NCBI RefSeq assembly: GCF_000185965.1
Contig: NC_014924.1
Location: 1,364,001-1,428,000 of the forward strand
Length of the DNA stretch: 64,000 bases
Source of the DNA: Pseudoxanthomonas suwonensis 11-1
Lineage (GTDB): Bacteria; Pseudomonadota; Gammaproteobacteria; Xanthomonadales; Xanthomonadaceae
Reading direction: 5' to 3'
Under the pieces are notes generated by a model. That model did not search any database and was not told where the DNA came from. It worked only from the letters and a program-made list of their open reading frames with translations. Each line of letters opens with the position of its first letter. Positions within the stretch are counted from its first letter, which is position 1. The position numbers were made by a program, and so were the translations under genes. Below, one piece after another: positions 1 to 8,915 of the stretch.

Positions 1-211
1 CTATCAGCACCGGCAGCCAGCCCAGCACCAGTCCCACCATCGCCAGGCCGTCGCCGTCGAGGACCCCGCGCGAGCGGCGGATCTCGGAGCGGGCCATGTG
101 CCCGGTGACGATGGCCACCAGCGAGCCCAGCAGCGGCAGCAGCGTCCAGCCAAGCAGGCCTGTGACGAGGCTGGTGATCGCCAGCGGGCTGGTCTTGGGG
201 ATCTGGTTCAT
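1..211 (-). CDS. DUF4190 domain protein, partial
   Basis: The gene starts at 211 and runs off the left edge; 70 codons are visible. The product opens MNQIPKTSPLAITSLVTG and has one hydrophobic helix, a short polar turn containing GHMARSEIRRS, and the start of a second helix. The G-H-x-A-x-x-x-I-R-R-S pattern between two membrane helices is the hallmark of DUF4190, a small membrane domain of unknown function. The C-terminus is not visible, so extra domains cannot be excluded. Confidence 0.7.
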   Translation of the reverse strand, partial: MNQIPKTSPLAITSLVTGLLGWTLLPLLGSLVAIVTGHMARSEIRRSRGVLDGDGLAMVGLVLGWLPVLI

Positions 212-293
212 TCGGGTTCCTGCAGGGTGCGGGTGCGGCGCCTGGCGCGCGCGCAGGGGCGATTATTCCAGAAACACGCCGCGGCGCCGTCGC

Positions 294-1034
294 TCACGGC
301 ATGGCCCCGGTGCGCAGGGCGTGCGCCCACTCCGGCCGGCCGAGCGTTTCCGCCCGTCGTGCGGCGGCCTCGTGGTCGTACTCCACCCCCAGCAGTTCGG
401 CCTCCCAGCGGCCGTCGCGGCGCTCCAGCAGGGCGTAGCGGGCGTGCGGGGTGCCGGTCCCGGACTGGTGGCGCACCGGGTAGCCGGTGTCGAAGGCGGG
501 CAGGCCGACGCTGCCGGGGTTGCAGGCCAGGCGGCCGCCGTCCAGGCGCAACTGGCGCGGGGTATGCGAGTGGCCGCACAGGACCAGGGCGGCATCCGCG
601 GCCTCGGGGTGGTCCAGGCGCGCGGCCACGGCGTGGGCGCTGGCCGCGACCAGGACCGGCGGGGCGATGTCGTCCAGCAGGTACTGCAGGTCGCTGCCCG
701 GGGTGCCGTGGCAGAGCAGGACGTCGTCCAGGCGCAGGCGCGGGGGCAGGGCGCGGATCCAGTCCAGCTGGTCCGGTGCCAGGGCCTGGCGGGCGTGGGC
801 ATCGGAGCTGGCCAGGCCGGCGGGATCGCCCAGCAGCTGGCGCTCGTGGTTGCCGGCGATGGTCGGCAGGCCCAGCGGGATGAGTCGCTCGAGGGTCTCG
901 CGTGGCCACAGCGGGCCGGAGACGATGTCGCCGAGGTTGACGATGAGGTCGCAGCCGCGGCGCTCGATGTCGGCCAGGACCGCTTCCAGCGCGGGCAGGT
1001 TGCCGTGGATGTCGGACAGGGCGGCGATGCGCAT
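294..1034 (-). CDS. Metallophosphoesterase (YfcE/MJ0936-like)
   Basis: The 246-residue product begins MRIAALSDIHGNLPALEAV. It has the calcineurin-like metal-binding motifs in order: DIHGN (residues 8-12), GDIVSGP, GNHE, and GHSHTPRQ near residue 170. This arrangement fits the small bacterial metallophosphoesterases that hydrolyse phosphodiesters or phosphomonoesters with two metal ions; the substrate cannot be inferred. An in-frame upstream extension to 1313 lacks family similarity, so the ATG at 1034, where the conserved metal-binding N-terminus begins, is chosen. It stands alone between two genes on the same strand, with gaps that could hold its own promoter. Confidence 0.85.
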   Translation of the reverse strand: MRIAALSDIHGNLPALEAVLADIERRGCDLIVNLGDIVSGPLWPRETLERLIPLGLPTIAGNHERQLLGDPAGLASSDAHARQALAPDQLDWIRALPPRLRLDDVLLCHGTPGSDLQYLLDDIAPPVLVAASAHAVAARLDHPEAADAALVLCGHSHTPRQLRLDGGRLACNPGSVGLPAFDTGYPVRHQSGTGTPHARYALLERRDGRWEAELLGVEYDHEAAARRAETLGRPEWAHALRTGAMP

Positions 1035-1167
1035 CTCGGTTGGGAATTCCCGGTGGGGATGCGTGTGTGTTAATCGAAACCGGGGTGGTCGTCCACCGTA
1101 ATGGAGGCCGTGCCGCGTCCACTGCGTGCGTCCGGCGGCGGGTGGCCGCCGCCGGACGCGGTGCTGC

Positions 1168-2700
1168 TTACAGGTCGAACTTGATGCCTTGGGCCAGCGG
1201 CAGCGAATCGGAGTAGTTGATGGTGTTGGTCTGGCGGCGCATGTAGACCTTCCACGCATCCGAACCGGACTCGCGGCCACCGCCGGTGTCCTTCTCGCCA
1301 CCGAAGGCGCCACCGATCTCCGCGCCGGAGGTGCCGATGTTGACGTTGGCGATGCCGCAGTCGCTGCCAGCGGCCGACAGGAACTTCTCGGCCGACTTCA
1401 GGTTGGTGGTGAAGATCGAGGACGACAGGCCCTGCGGCACGCCGTTCTGCATCTCGATGGCCTCGTCCAGGGTGCTGTACTTCATCACGTACAGGATCGG
1501 CGCGAAGGTCTCGTGCTGCACGACCTCGTCGCTGTTCTGCAGGCCGGTGATGATGGTCGGCAGGACGAAGTGGCCCGGACGGTCCAGCTTCTCGCCGCCG
1601 GTGGCGACGGTGCCGCCGGAGGCCTTGGCCTTCTCGACCGAGGCCAGGAACTGCTGCACGGCCTCGGCACTGTTGAGCGGGCCCATCAGGTTGGCGGTGT
1701 CCAGCGGATCGCCGATCTTGCCCTCGACCTGCTTGTAGGCCTTGACCAGGGTCTCCAGCACGTTGTCGTAGATGGACTCGTGCACGATCAGGCGGCGGGT
1801 GGTGGTGCAGCGCTGGCCGGCGGTGCCGACCGCGCCGAACACGATGCCCGGGATCGCCAGCTTCAGGTCCGCGGTCTCGTCCAGGATGATGGCGTTGTTG
1901 CCGCCCAGCTCCAGCAGGCAGCGGCCCAGGCGGCGGGCGACCTTCTCGTTGACGATGCGGCCGACTTGGGTCGAGCCGGTGAAGGAGATCAGCGGCACGC
2001 GCCGGTCGTCGACCAGCTTCTCCGACAGCGCGGTGCCGGCGTCGTTGACCAGGAAGAAGATGTCCGGGAAACCACCTGCCTTCAGCGCCTCGTTGCAGAT
2101 CTTCATCGAGGCGATCGCGGTCAGCGGGGTCTTGTTCGACGGCTTCCAGATGCAGACGTCACCGCAGATCGCGGCCAGGAAGCTGTTCCAGCTCCACACC
2201 GCGACCGGGAAGTTGAAGGCCGAGATGATGCCGACCAGGCCCAGCGGGTGGTACTGCTCGTACATCCGGTGGCCCGGACGCTCGGAGTGCATGGTGTAGC
2301 CGTAGAGCATGCGGCTCTGGCCCACGGCGAAGTCGGCGATGTCGATCATCTCCTGCACTTCGCCATCGCCCTCGGCCTTGGACTTGCCCATCTCCAGCGC
2401 GACCAGCGAGCCGAGCGCGTCCTTGTTCCTGCGCAGGGCCTCGCCGCACAGGCGGATGGCCTCGCCGCGGCGCGGCGCCGGGGTGGTACGCCAGGTCTTG
2501 AAGGCTTCCTGGGCGCGGGCAATGACCGTCTCGTAATCGGCGTCGGTGGTGGCTTGGACCTCGGCGATCACCTCGCCGGTGGTCGGGTTGGTCGGGCGCA
2601 GCACGCCCGCGCCGGTGGCGTCGGACCAGCGGCCGTCGCCGAGGTAGGTGCCGGAATTGGTGGCGCCAAGGCCCAGGGCCTCGAGCAGCGATGCGGACAT
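1168..2700 (-). CDS. ALDH7-type aldehyde dehydrogenase (AASADH / piperideine-6-carboxylate dehydrogenase)
   Basis: The 510-residue cytosolic NAD-dependent aldehyde dehydrogenase shows the catalytic cysteine in [12 protein letters not shown] (C298), the general base in LELGGN (E264) and the oxyanion asparagine in AFNFP (N163). The GQRCTTTRR context and the C-terminal [18 protein letters not shown] are typical of the ALDH7/antiquitin group. That group oxidises alpha-aminoadipate semialdehyde, in equilibrium with piperideine-6-carboxylate, in lysine catabolism. The ATG at 2700 has a clear AGGAG ribosome site 7 nt upstream; an extension to 2784 is not family-like. No other lysine-degradation gene is nearby, so the pathway is inferred from the family only. 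Confidence 0.88.
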   Translation of the reverse strand: MSASLLEALGLGATNSGTYLGDGRWSDATGAGVLRPTNPTTGEVIAEVQATTDADYETVIARAQEAFKTWRTTPAPRRGEAIRLCGEALRRNKDALGSLVALEMGKSKAEGDGEVQEMIDIADFAVGQSRMLYGYTMHSERPGHRMYEQYHPLGLVGIISAFNFPVAVWSWNSFLAAICGDVCIWKPSNKTPLTAIASMKICNEALKAGGFPDIFFLVNDAGTALSEKLVDDRRVPLISFTGSTQVGRIVNEKVARRLGRCLLELGGNNAIILDETADLKLAIPGIVFGAVGTAGQRCTTTRRLIVHESIYDNVLETLVKAYKQVEGKIGDPLDTANLMGPLNSAEAVQQFLASVEKAKASGGTVATGGEKLDRPGHFVLPTIITGLQNSDEVVQHETFAPILYVMKYSTLDEAIEMQNGVPQGLSSSIFTTNLKSAEKFLSAAGSDCGIANVNIGTSGAEIGGAFGGEKDTGGGRESGSDAWKVYMRRQTNTINYSDSLPLAQGIKFDL

Positions 2701-2881
2701 GGAATCTCCTGGAGGTGAGGGCGGGACCACCGCGAGCGGAAGCCCTGCCTGGATGCTTGCCCCGATTCTAACAATCGAAACCATTTCGCACCGGCTGGGT
2801 CCGGCAGCGGGGTCCGGCAGCGGGGTCCGGCGACGGTCCGGATTGGCCGGGCACGGGCGCCATGCGACAATCCCCCGGCTT

Positions 2882-2958
2882 GGCCCCGTAGCTCAGCTGG
2901 ATAGAGCGTCCCCCTCCTAAGGGGAAGGTCGCACGTTCGAATCGTGTCGGGGCCGCCA
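2882..2958 (+). tRNA. tRNA-Arg (anticodon CCT)
   Basis: A complete cloverleaf folds from the sequence. The 7-bp acceptor stem GGCCCCG pairs with CGGGGCC; the anticodon stem is TCCCC/GGGGA with loop CTCCTAA, giving anticodon CCT, which reads the arginine codon AGG. The T-loop is TTCGAAT. The 3' CCA is encoded (2956-2958). Confidence 0.95.
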
Positions 2959-2967
2959 GGCTTTCCC

Positions 2968-2998
2968 GGCCCCGCCCATGCGGGGCCGTGTCGTTTCC
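2968..2998 (+). terminator. Probable terminator of tRNA-Arg
   Basis: An 8-bp perfect stem, GGCCCCGC against GCGGGGCC with a 4-nt loop (2968-2987), lies 10 nt after the tRNA 3' end. The following GTGTCGTTTCC is only weakly T-rich, so termination is inferred from position and stem strength. Confidence 0.5.
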
Positions 2999-3189
2999 GC
3001 CTCCTGCCGCTCCGGTCTACCTGGTCCCGTGCCTGCCGGTTGACGGCCTCGCATGGCCCGCGGAGACTCGGCGCCGGGCGTCCCGTGGCGCACGGGCGGC
3101 ACCGGTCATCGGGACCGGGAAGCGTGCCCGGCAGGGGCGCCGGCCTTCGTCGCCAACGCGGGTGCCGCCCCAGCACAGGGAAAGCAGCG

Positions 3190-3612
3190 ATGAGTTTCGA
3201 CCTGATGGTGTTCGATCCCGGGGTCGCCCCGCGCGAGCGTGCCGCCTTCATGCAGTGGTACGAGCAGCAGACCGAATGGGCCGAGGACCACGACTACGAC
3301 GATCCGGCCGTGGCCTCGCCCGCGCTGCAGCGCTGGTTCGCGGACATGGTCCAGTACTTCCCGCCAATGAACGGCCCGCTGGCCGATCCCGATGCCGCCG
3401 GCCCCGAAGTCACCGATCACTGCATCGGCCGCCACGTCATCTACTCCGCCTTTGCCTGGCCGGTGGCCAAGCAGGCCCATGCGCGCATGAGGGAGCTGGC
3501 GATCCTCCATGGCGTCGGGTTCTTCCACGCCAGCGACCTGCATGGGGAGCTGCTGTTTCCCGACCTGCCGCCACCGCCGCCGAGGAAGAGGCCCTGGTGG
3601 CGCTTCTGGTAA
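3190..3612 (+). CDS. Conserved hypothetical protein
   Basis: The 140-residue product begins MSFDLMVFDPGVAPRERAAF, is rich in aromatic and acidic residues, and ends in a proline tract followed by PRKRPWWRFW. It has no signal peptide or membrane segment and is likely cytosolic. The MSFDLMVFDP...WYEQQTEWAEDHDYDDP opening resembles a family of small uncharacterised bacterial proteins, but I cannot assign a function. The ATG at 3190 follows a GGAAAG ribosome site; longer in-frame starts would extend into the tRNA region and are unlikely. Confidence 0.65.
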   Translation: MSFDLMVFDPGVAPRERAAFMQWYEQQTEWAEDHDYDDPAVASPALQRWFADMVQYFPPMNGPLADPDAAGPEVTDHCIGRHVIYSAFAWPVAKQAHARMRELAILHGVGFFHASDLHGELLFPDLPPPPPRKRPWWRFW

Positions 3613-3653
3613 TGCGGTCGTAGACAGGACGGACCACTGGGAGGCAACCACGG

Positions 3654-3872
3654 ATGGCCTTGATGGATGCAGTCGAACTGTTGCTGTCACTCGAACCCTC
3701 GGTCTGGCGGTTCGCGCTGGCGACCGCGGCCGGGGCGGGTGCCGGAATCTGGATCTACCACCTGTGCGGCAGGACCCCTGCGGGCTTCGCCCTGGGCCTG
3801 GGCGCCGGGCTCGCCGGCATGGTCGCCGGCGCGTGCTGGGAATACTTCCACCGGCGCAGGCGCTACCGATGA
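3654..3872 (+). CDS. Small membrane protein, two helices
   Basis: The 72-residue product has two glycine- and alanine-rich hydrophobic stretches (about residues 17-35 and 43-62) and a basic tail ending HRRRRYR. The composition suggests a small inner-membrane hairpin. It lies in a run of plus-strand uncharacterised genes. A GGGAGG ribosome site precedes the ATG. No family is recognised, and the call rests on composition and context. Confidence 0.5.
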   Translation: MALMDAVELLLSLEPSVWRFALATAAGAGAGIWIYHLCGRTPAGFALGLGAGLAGMVAGACWEYFHRRRRYR

Positions 3873-3998
3873 CTCCCACGCCGCACCGATGCGGCAGGGC
3901 AGCTTGCGCCATCCTGCACGCGCGGACAGTATCGGGCACGTAAGCGTGCCCGCTTCGCGGCGGAATACAGACAGCTCCACGACGACAAGGAGAAGGTC

Positions 3999-4385
3999 AT
4001 GAAGGCAGTTGCCCTGGCATTCCTCGCTGCATGCGCGCCGTTGGCGGCGCAGGCGGCCGTCCCGGAACAGGTCCAGTTCAAGGGCTCGGTGCTGCGCGAC
4101 GATGCCGTCGCCGTGCTGTTCGACCTGCAGGTCCCGAGCGGCGAGGGCACCACCCTCGAGATGGAGGACGGTTCGCGCCTGGAGCTGGATACCCGCGGCG
4201 TGGTGCCCGGTGGCGAGGGCGTGCGCATGCGCCTGCTCTCGCCGGAGGGCAAGGTCCTGCACCAGGCCAGCAATCCCGATCCGGAAGCCGCGAGCCTGTT
4301 CTTCGCCTACCGCGTCTGCGATGGCCGCGCGACCTACATGAGTCCAGTGCCGGAAACCGTGCCTTCCTGTCCGAAGGGCAGCTGA
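3999..4385 (+). CDS. Secreted hypothetical protein
   Basis: The 128-residue product has a clear Sec signal peptide, MKAVALAFLAACAPLAAQA, with cleavage expected near residue 19, so the protein is probably periplasmic. The mature part is a small beta-rich domain with two cysteines (YRVCDG and PSCPKG) that could form a disulfide. The ATG has a strong AAGGAGAAGG site upstream. No domain is recognised. It precedes a frameshifted lipoprotein gene on the same strand, with which it may be co-transcribed. Confidence 0.6.
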   Translation: MKAVALAFLAACAPLAAQAAVPEQVQFKGSVLRDDAVAVLFDLQVPSGEGTTLEMEDGSRLELDTRGVVPGGEGVRMRLLSPEGKVLHQASNPDPEAASLFFAYRVCDGRATYMSPVPETVPSCPKGS

Positions 4386-4436
4386 GCGCGGACGTAGCGG
4401 CGCCAGCGCCCATCACGCACAGGTACAGGGGGACTC

Positions 4437-5184
4437 ATGCGGATACCCATGTCCGCGGCTGTGCGCTGTCTGGCGATGGCGTGCCTCGCGCCACTGCTGG
4501 CGGCGTGCAACCGCCAGGAAGAGGCGCTGGCATCGCCTGCCGCCTCCTTCGCGACGCCTGCCTCCCAGGTGTTCGCCGCGGTGCCGGCACCTGGCGTCCC
4601 GCCGGCGACGGGCTGGATCCTGGTGGATGGCAGCGTGGAGGACGTGGCCGCCGGTGCGCGATTACGCCTGGCTATTCGAGCCCCGCCACCATCCGGTCCG
4701 GTTCCGGGTCGAACTGCATCCACAGGATGACGGCAAGGTCGCGGTGCTGCTGCCCGATGGACTGCCGACCTACCAACTGCTCAACTTCACCATCTGGCTC
4801 TCCGCACCGCCGGAGCAGGAGCAGGTCGAAGGTGCGGTGGGCTGGATGACGCCGCCCGATGGCAAGCGCCGCTACTACCTGGAGCCGGAACTGGCCAATC
4901 CGGCGGGCGATACGGTCATCGCCAGCGATGCCGGGGGCCGCCAGGTCCGGGTGTGGCTGCCGACGGGCGCGGTGTCGGCGCTCAGCAGCACCGGCCGGTA
5001 CCGGCCCCAGCCGGAAATCCTGCGTTCGGCCACGCCGGTGGTGCTGGAACTGGTGTACGACAAGGTCGATATCGCCTGCGGGTTCGGCGGCAACCCGCGC
5101 TTCGTTCCCAACCGCCCCGCCGACCTCGGCCCGCGCGCCATGATGGACGCCGACGTGACCCAACCCTGCGCGATGCTGCGCTAG
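4437..5184 (+). pseudogene. Lipoprotein gene split by a frameshift
   Basis: Two overlapping frames appear to be halves of one gene. The first, from ATG 4437, encodes a lipoprotein signal with a lipobox (LLAAC, cysteine about residue 23) and stays protein-like through GWILVDGSVEDVAAG. After about 4655 it becomes low-quality arginine/proline sequence and stops at 4730. The second frame, coding-like from about 4657 (RDYAWLFEPRHHPVRFRVEL) to 5184, has no plausible start or ribosome site of its own. Removing one base near 4650-4660 would join them into a lipoprotein of about 248 residues. This could be a real mutation or a sequencing error. Function unknown. Confidence 0.6.
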
Positions 5185-5248
5185 CTGGCGCGGCTTGCCG
5201 CGGACGTTCTACGCTGCGCGGCTGAGCGGGCAGTCACCGGGGACAGGG

Positions 5249-5845
5249 ATGCGACTGGCGGGAAAGATCATCGAGTGGAACGACGAGCGCGGCTTCGGCT
5301 TCATCGCGCAGAACGGTGGCAGCCAGCGCGTGTTCGTCCACGTGCGCGATTTCGAGGGCCGCGCCCGGCGGCCGGTGGTGGGCGACCCGGTCACCTACGA
5401 GCCCGGCCAGGATGCGCGCGGCAGGCCGATGGCCACCCGCGTCCGCAATGCGCGCCAGCCGGCCGCGAAGCCGCAGTCCTCCACGTCGAGGTTTCCACGC
5501 ACCGCGGTGGCGCTGGTCGCACTCGCAGGCGTGGGAGCTGGGGTGTTTGCCGGCCTGCTGCCACTGGTCGTCGGATTCGCCTACCTGTTCATGAGCGGGG
5601 TGTCCTACTTCATGTACTGGGCGGACAAGAGCGCCGCGCAGAACGATGCCCGGCGCACGCCCGAGGCCAACCTCCACCTGGTGGACCTGCTGTGCGGCTG
5701 GCCGGGCGCGCTGCTCGCGCAGCAGCAGTTCCGCCACAAGACGGTCAAGCAACCGTTCGTGGCGTTGTTCTGGCTGACAGTGTTGATCAATATCGCCAGC
5801 GTCGCCTGGCTGGTGCACTCGGGCATGCTCGAGGGCATCGGCTGA
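5249..5845 (+). CDS. Cold-shock domain / DUF1294 membrane protein
   Basis: The 198-residue product has an N-terminal cold-shock domain (residues 1-66), with GKIIEWNDERGFGFI and RVFVHVRDF as the RNP1- and RNP2-like nucleic-acid-binding strands. A linker and a C-terminal DUF1294 region follow, with hydrophobic helices and the conserved YWADKSAAQ...HLVDLLCGWPGALLAQ...F(R)HKT pattern. This fusion is a known architecture of unknown role; the cold-shock domain would face the cytoplasm. The ATG at 5249 starts directly at the domain; an upstream in-frame ATG at 5195 adds 18 residues without similarity. A short membrane protein gene follows. Confidence 0.85.
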   Translation: MRLAGKIIEWNDERGFGFIAQNGGSQRVFVHVRDFEGRARRPVVGDPVTYEPGQDARGRPMATRVRNARQPAAKPQSSTSRFPRTAVALVALAGVGAGVFAGLLPLVVGFAYLFMSGVSYFMYWADKSAAQNDARRTPEANLHLVDLLCGWPGALLAQQQFRHKTVKQPFVALFWLTVLINIASVAWLVHSGMLEGIG

Positions 5846-5889
5846 ACCACGCGGCGTCGCACCGGCGCTGCAGTACGGAGGAGGTATCC

Positions 5890-6066
5890 ATGCAGGCAAG
5901 TTCGGAATTCTTCGTTGGCTGGGGCACGCTCTCGCTGATCAATGCGGGCCTTGCCCAGTCCAAGGGTCGCAGCGGCCTGCTGTGGTGGCTGGCGTCCATC
6001 TTCATCGGCCCGCTGGCGACCCTGCTGATCGTGGTGCTGCCGGCGGCGGGGCGATCGGCGCTGTAA
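5890..6066 (+). CDS. Small membrane protein (58 aa)
   Basis: The 58-residue product begins MQASSEFFVGWGTLSLINAGLAQSKGRSGLLWWLASIF and is mostly hydrophobic, with one or two membrane helices around residues 8-24 and 30-52. The ATG at 5890 has a very strong GGAGGAGG ribosome site 7 nt upstream, which is the main support for a real gene. It follows the DUF1294 protein by 44 nt and may share its transcript. No function is recognised. Confidence 0.65.
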   Translation: MQASSEFFVGWGTLSLINAGLAQSKGRSGLLWWLASIFIGPLATLLIVVLPAAGRSAL

Positions 6067-6130
6067 GGCGAGGCTGTGCTAACTGTTTCTTTCGCAACGG
6101 AAAATTTTCCGCGATGTGGCGCTGCAACAC

Positions 6131-6136
6131 TTGACA
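6131..6136 (+). promoter_or_regulatory. Possible -35 element before the thr leader
   Basis: A perfect TTGACA lies 27 nt before the leader-peptide ATG at 6163. No convincing -10 hexamer sits at the normal spacing, so this is only a candidate. Confidence 0.25.
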
Positions 6137-6162
6137 CGGCCCCCACGCATCGTGTCCTCTTG

Positions 6163-6306
6163 ATGCCCATGTCGACCCCGAACGCCAACGTGATCCTGCT
6201 TCCGCCACCGCGGCGGATGCGTGCGTGCGCTTCGGCCACCGGCATCACCGCGATTACCACCGCCACCGGTATTACCCGCCCGGTGCGGCCCGTCGTGTTC
6301 GTGTAA
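6163..6306 (+). CDS. thrL: Threonine operon leader peptide
   Basis: This 47-codon frame ends 86 nt before thrA. Its middle reads ATGITAITTATGITRP: six threonine and four isoleucine codons within 15 positions, mostly ACC and ATC/ATT. That is the signature of an attenuation leader sensing charged tRNA-Thr and tRNA-Ile, as in enterobacterial thrL. A hairpin follows the stop codon at once. Translation could instead start at the second ATG, 6169. The function is inferred from codon content and position; the sequence need not be conserved with E. coli thrL. Confidence 0.8.
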   Translation: MPMSTPNANVILLPPPRRMRACASATGITAITTATGITRPVRPVVFV

Positions 6307-6320
6307 CTGCGAAACCCACG

Positions 6321-6347
6321 GCCCCGCACCTGGATCAGGCGCGGGGC
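6321..6347 (+). terminator. thr operon attenuator hairpin
   Basis: GCCCCGC pairs with GCGGGGC, and inside it CCTG pairs with CAGG around a GAT loop, giving an 11-bp stem with one bulged position on each side. It begins 14 nt after the leader stop codon. No T-run follows, so it is either a GC-driven terminator or a pause structure; an alternative antiterminator pairing was not worked out. Confidence 0.55.
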
Positions 6348-6392
6348 GACCCGCACCGATACGCGCGCTGGGCCTCACAACCGAGGTCTCCG

Positions 6393-8915
6393 ATGTCGTC
6401 TGCCGCAGTCGCAAGTCCTTCCGGATCCGTCCAGCCTTCCGCCGTCGCCCGCACCGTGGTGCACAAGTTCGGCGGCACGTCCGTTGCCGATGCCGAGCGT
6501 TACCGCCACGTCGCCCAGCTGCTGCTGGCCCGCGACGAGGACATCCAGGTCACCGTCGTCTCGGCGATGAAGGGCGTGACCGATGCGCTGATCGGCCTGG
6601 CCCAGGCGGCCGCGGCGCCGCAGGGCGCGGACGTGCCGCAATGGGAGGACGCCTGGCACGACCTGCGTGCGCGCCATCGCAGCGCCGCGGTCGCGCTGCT
6701 GGCCGAGCATGCCGGCGAGGCGGTCGAGTGGATCGACCAGCGCTTCGACGAGCTGGCGCAGGTGCTGGGCGCGGTCGCCGTGCTCGGCAGCCTGCCGGAG
6801 GAAGTGCTGCAGCGGGTGCAGGGCCTGGGCGAGGTGTATTCGGCGCAGCTGCTGGGCCTGCACCTGGGCGCGCTGGGCGAGGACTGCGCGGTGCTGGACG
6901 CGCGCGACGTGCTGGTGGTCACCCACGGCGACCTGGGCGTGGACGTGGACTGGGCGCGCAGCGCGGAGCGGCTGGCGCAGTGGCGCCAGGCCAACCCGCA
7001 GAAGCGGGTGGTCGCCACCGGCTTCGTGGCGCGCGATGCCAACGGCCGCATCACCACCCTGGGCCGCAACGGCAGCGACTTCTCCGGCGCGATCTTCGCC
7101 GCGCTGTTCGAGGCCGACGAGCTGCACATCTGGACCGACGTGGACGGCGTGCTCTCGGCCGATCCGCGCGTGGTGCCCGAAGCGGTGCAGCTGGAGTCGC
7201 TGAGCTACGACGAGGCCTGCGAGCTGGCCTATTTCGGCGCCAAGGTGGTGCATCCGCAGACCATGTACCCGGCGATCGAGCGCGGCCTGCCGATCGTCAT
7301 CCGCAACACCTTCCAGCCCGGGCACCCGGGTACCCGCATCAGCGCCGGGCGCGATCCGAGCCGTCCGGTGAAGGGCCTGACCCTGAGCCCGAACCTGGCC
7401 ATGGTGAACCTCGAGGGCACCGGCCTGATCGGCGTGCCGGGCACCGCCGAGCGCGTGTTCGCCGCGCTGCGCAACGCGCGGGTGTCGGTGGTGATGATCT
7501 CGCAGGGTTCATCCGAGCATTCGATCTGCTGCGTGGTCCGCCAGGACGACGCCGAGCGCGCCCAGGCGGCGCTGCTCAACGCCTTCGCCCACGAGCTGGC
7601 GGTCGGCCAGGTGCAGCGCGTGCAGCACGTGCCAGGCATCAGCGTGCTGGCCGCGGTCGGCGACGGCATGGCAGGCCAGCCGGGCATCGCCGCGCGCCTG
7701 TTCGGTGCGCTGGGCCGGGCCCAGGTCAACATCCGCGCCATCGCCCAGGGCTCGTCCGAGCGCAACATATCGGTGGCGATCGACAGCGACCAGGCGACCC
7801 GCGCCCTGCGCGCGGCGCATGCCGGGTTCTGGCTGTCGCCGCAGACCTTCGCCGTCGGCGTGATCGGCCCGGGCAACGTCGGTGGCGCGCTGCTCGACCA
7901 GCTGATGTCCGCGCGCGGCAAGCTGCTGGAGCGCGCGCGCCTGGACCTGCGCCTGCGGGCGATCGCTTCGCGCAGCCGCCAGCTGCTGGATCCGCGCGGG
8001 ATCGAGGGCGACTGGCACCAGGCCTATGCCGCCGCCCGCGAGCCGCTGGACCTGGACCGCTTCACCGCACACCTGCTCGACTCGCACCTGCCGCACATGG
8101 TGATCGTCGACTGCAGCGGCAGCCCGCAGGTGGCCGACCGCTACGCGCAGTGGCTGGCCGCCGGCATCCACGTGGTCACCCCGAACAAGCAGGCCGGTTC
8201 CGGTCCCCTGCAGCGCTGGCGCGAGATCCGTGCCGCCGCCCAGGGCAGCGGCGCGCGCTTCCGCTACGAGGCCACGGTCGGCGCCGGCCTGCCAGTGATC
8301 TCGACCCTGCGCGACCTGCTGGATACCGGCGACAAGGTGACCTCGATCGAGGGCATCTTCTCCGGCACCCTGGCCTGGCTGTTCAACCGCTTCGACGGCA
8401 GCGTGCCGTTCTCGGAACTGGTGGCCGAGGCGCGCTCGCTGGGCTACACCGAACCGGATCCGCGCGACGACCTCTCCGGCACCGACGTCGGCCGCAAGCT
8501 GGTGATCCTGGCGCGCGAGGCCGGCTGCGAGCTGAGCATCGAGGACGTGCAGGTCGAGAGCCTGGTCCCGGCAGCGCTGCGCGAATCCAGCGTGGACGAC
8601 TTCATGGCGCGGCTGCGCGAGGTCGATGACGGTTTCGCCGAGCGGCTCGGGCAGGCCAAGGCCAACGGCAACGTGCTGCGCTACGTGGCGCGCCTGGATG
8701 CGCAGGGCAAGGCCTCGGTCGGCCTGGTCGAGGTGCCGCGCGACCACGCCTTCGCCAACCTGCGCCTGACCGACAACATCGTCCAGTTCACCACCCGCCG
8801 CTACTGCGAGAACCCGCTGGTGGTGCAGGGCCCGGGCGCGGGCCCGGAGGTGACCGCCGCCGGCGTGTTCGCCGACCTGCTGCGTGTGGCCGCCGGCCGC
8901 GGAGCGCGCCTGTGA
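6393..8915 (+). CDS. thrA: Bifunctional aspartokinase / homoserine dehydrogenase
   Basis: The 840-residue enzyme catalyses the first and third steps from aspartate to homoserine. The kinase domain opens with [16 protein letters not shown] (catalytic K25). Two ACT regulatory repeats follow (roughly residues 330-480), with [22 protein letters not shown] and [23 protein letters not shown]. The dehydrogenase Rossmann motif [16 protein letters not shown] begins near residue 487, and [16 protein letters not shown] near 695. The length matches ThrA fusions. The ATG at 6393 is preferred because upstream ATGs lie inside the leader; it has a GAGG site. It overlaps thrB by 4 nt, so the operon is translationally coupled. 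Confidence 0.97.
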   Translation: MSSAAVASPSGSVQPSAVARTVVHKFGGTSVADAERYRHVAQLLLARDEDIQVTVVSAMKGVTDALIGLAQAAAAPQGADVPQWEDAWHDLRARHRSAAVALLAEHAGEAVEWIDQRFDELAQVLGAVAVLGSLPEEVLQRVQGLGEVYSAQLLGLHLGALGEDCAVLDARDVLVVTHGDLGVDVDWARSAERLAQWRQANPQKRVVATGFVARDANGRITTLGRNGSDFSGAIFAALFEADELHIWTDVDGVLSADPRVVPEAVQLESLSYDEACELAYFGAKVVHPQTMYPAIERGLPIVIRNTFQPGHPGTRISAGRDPSRPVKGLTLSPNLAMVNLEGTGLIGVPGTAERVFAALRNARVSVVMISQGSSEHSICCVVRQDDAERAQAALLNAFAHELAVGQVQRVQHVPGISVLAAVGDGMAGQPGIAARLFGALGRAQVNIRAIAQGSSERNISVAIDSDQATRALRAAHAGFWLSPQTFAVGVIGPGNVGGALLDQLMSARGKLLERARLDLRLRAIASRSRQLLDPRGIEGDWHQAYAAAREPLDLDRFTAHLLDSHLPHMVIVDCSGSPQVADRYAQWLAAGIHVVTPNKQAGSGPLQRWREIRAAAQGSGARFRYEATVGAGLPVISTLRDLLDTGDKVTSIEGIFSGTLAWLFNRFDGSVPFSELVAEARSLGYTEPDPRDDLSGTDVGRKLVILAREAGCELSIEDVQVESLVPAALRESSVDDFMARLREVDDGFAERLGQAKANGNVLRYVARLDAQGKASVGLVEVPRDHAFANLRLTDNIVQFTTRRYCENPLVVQGPGAGPEVTAAGVFADLLRVAAGRGARL

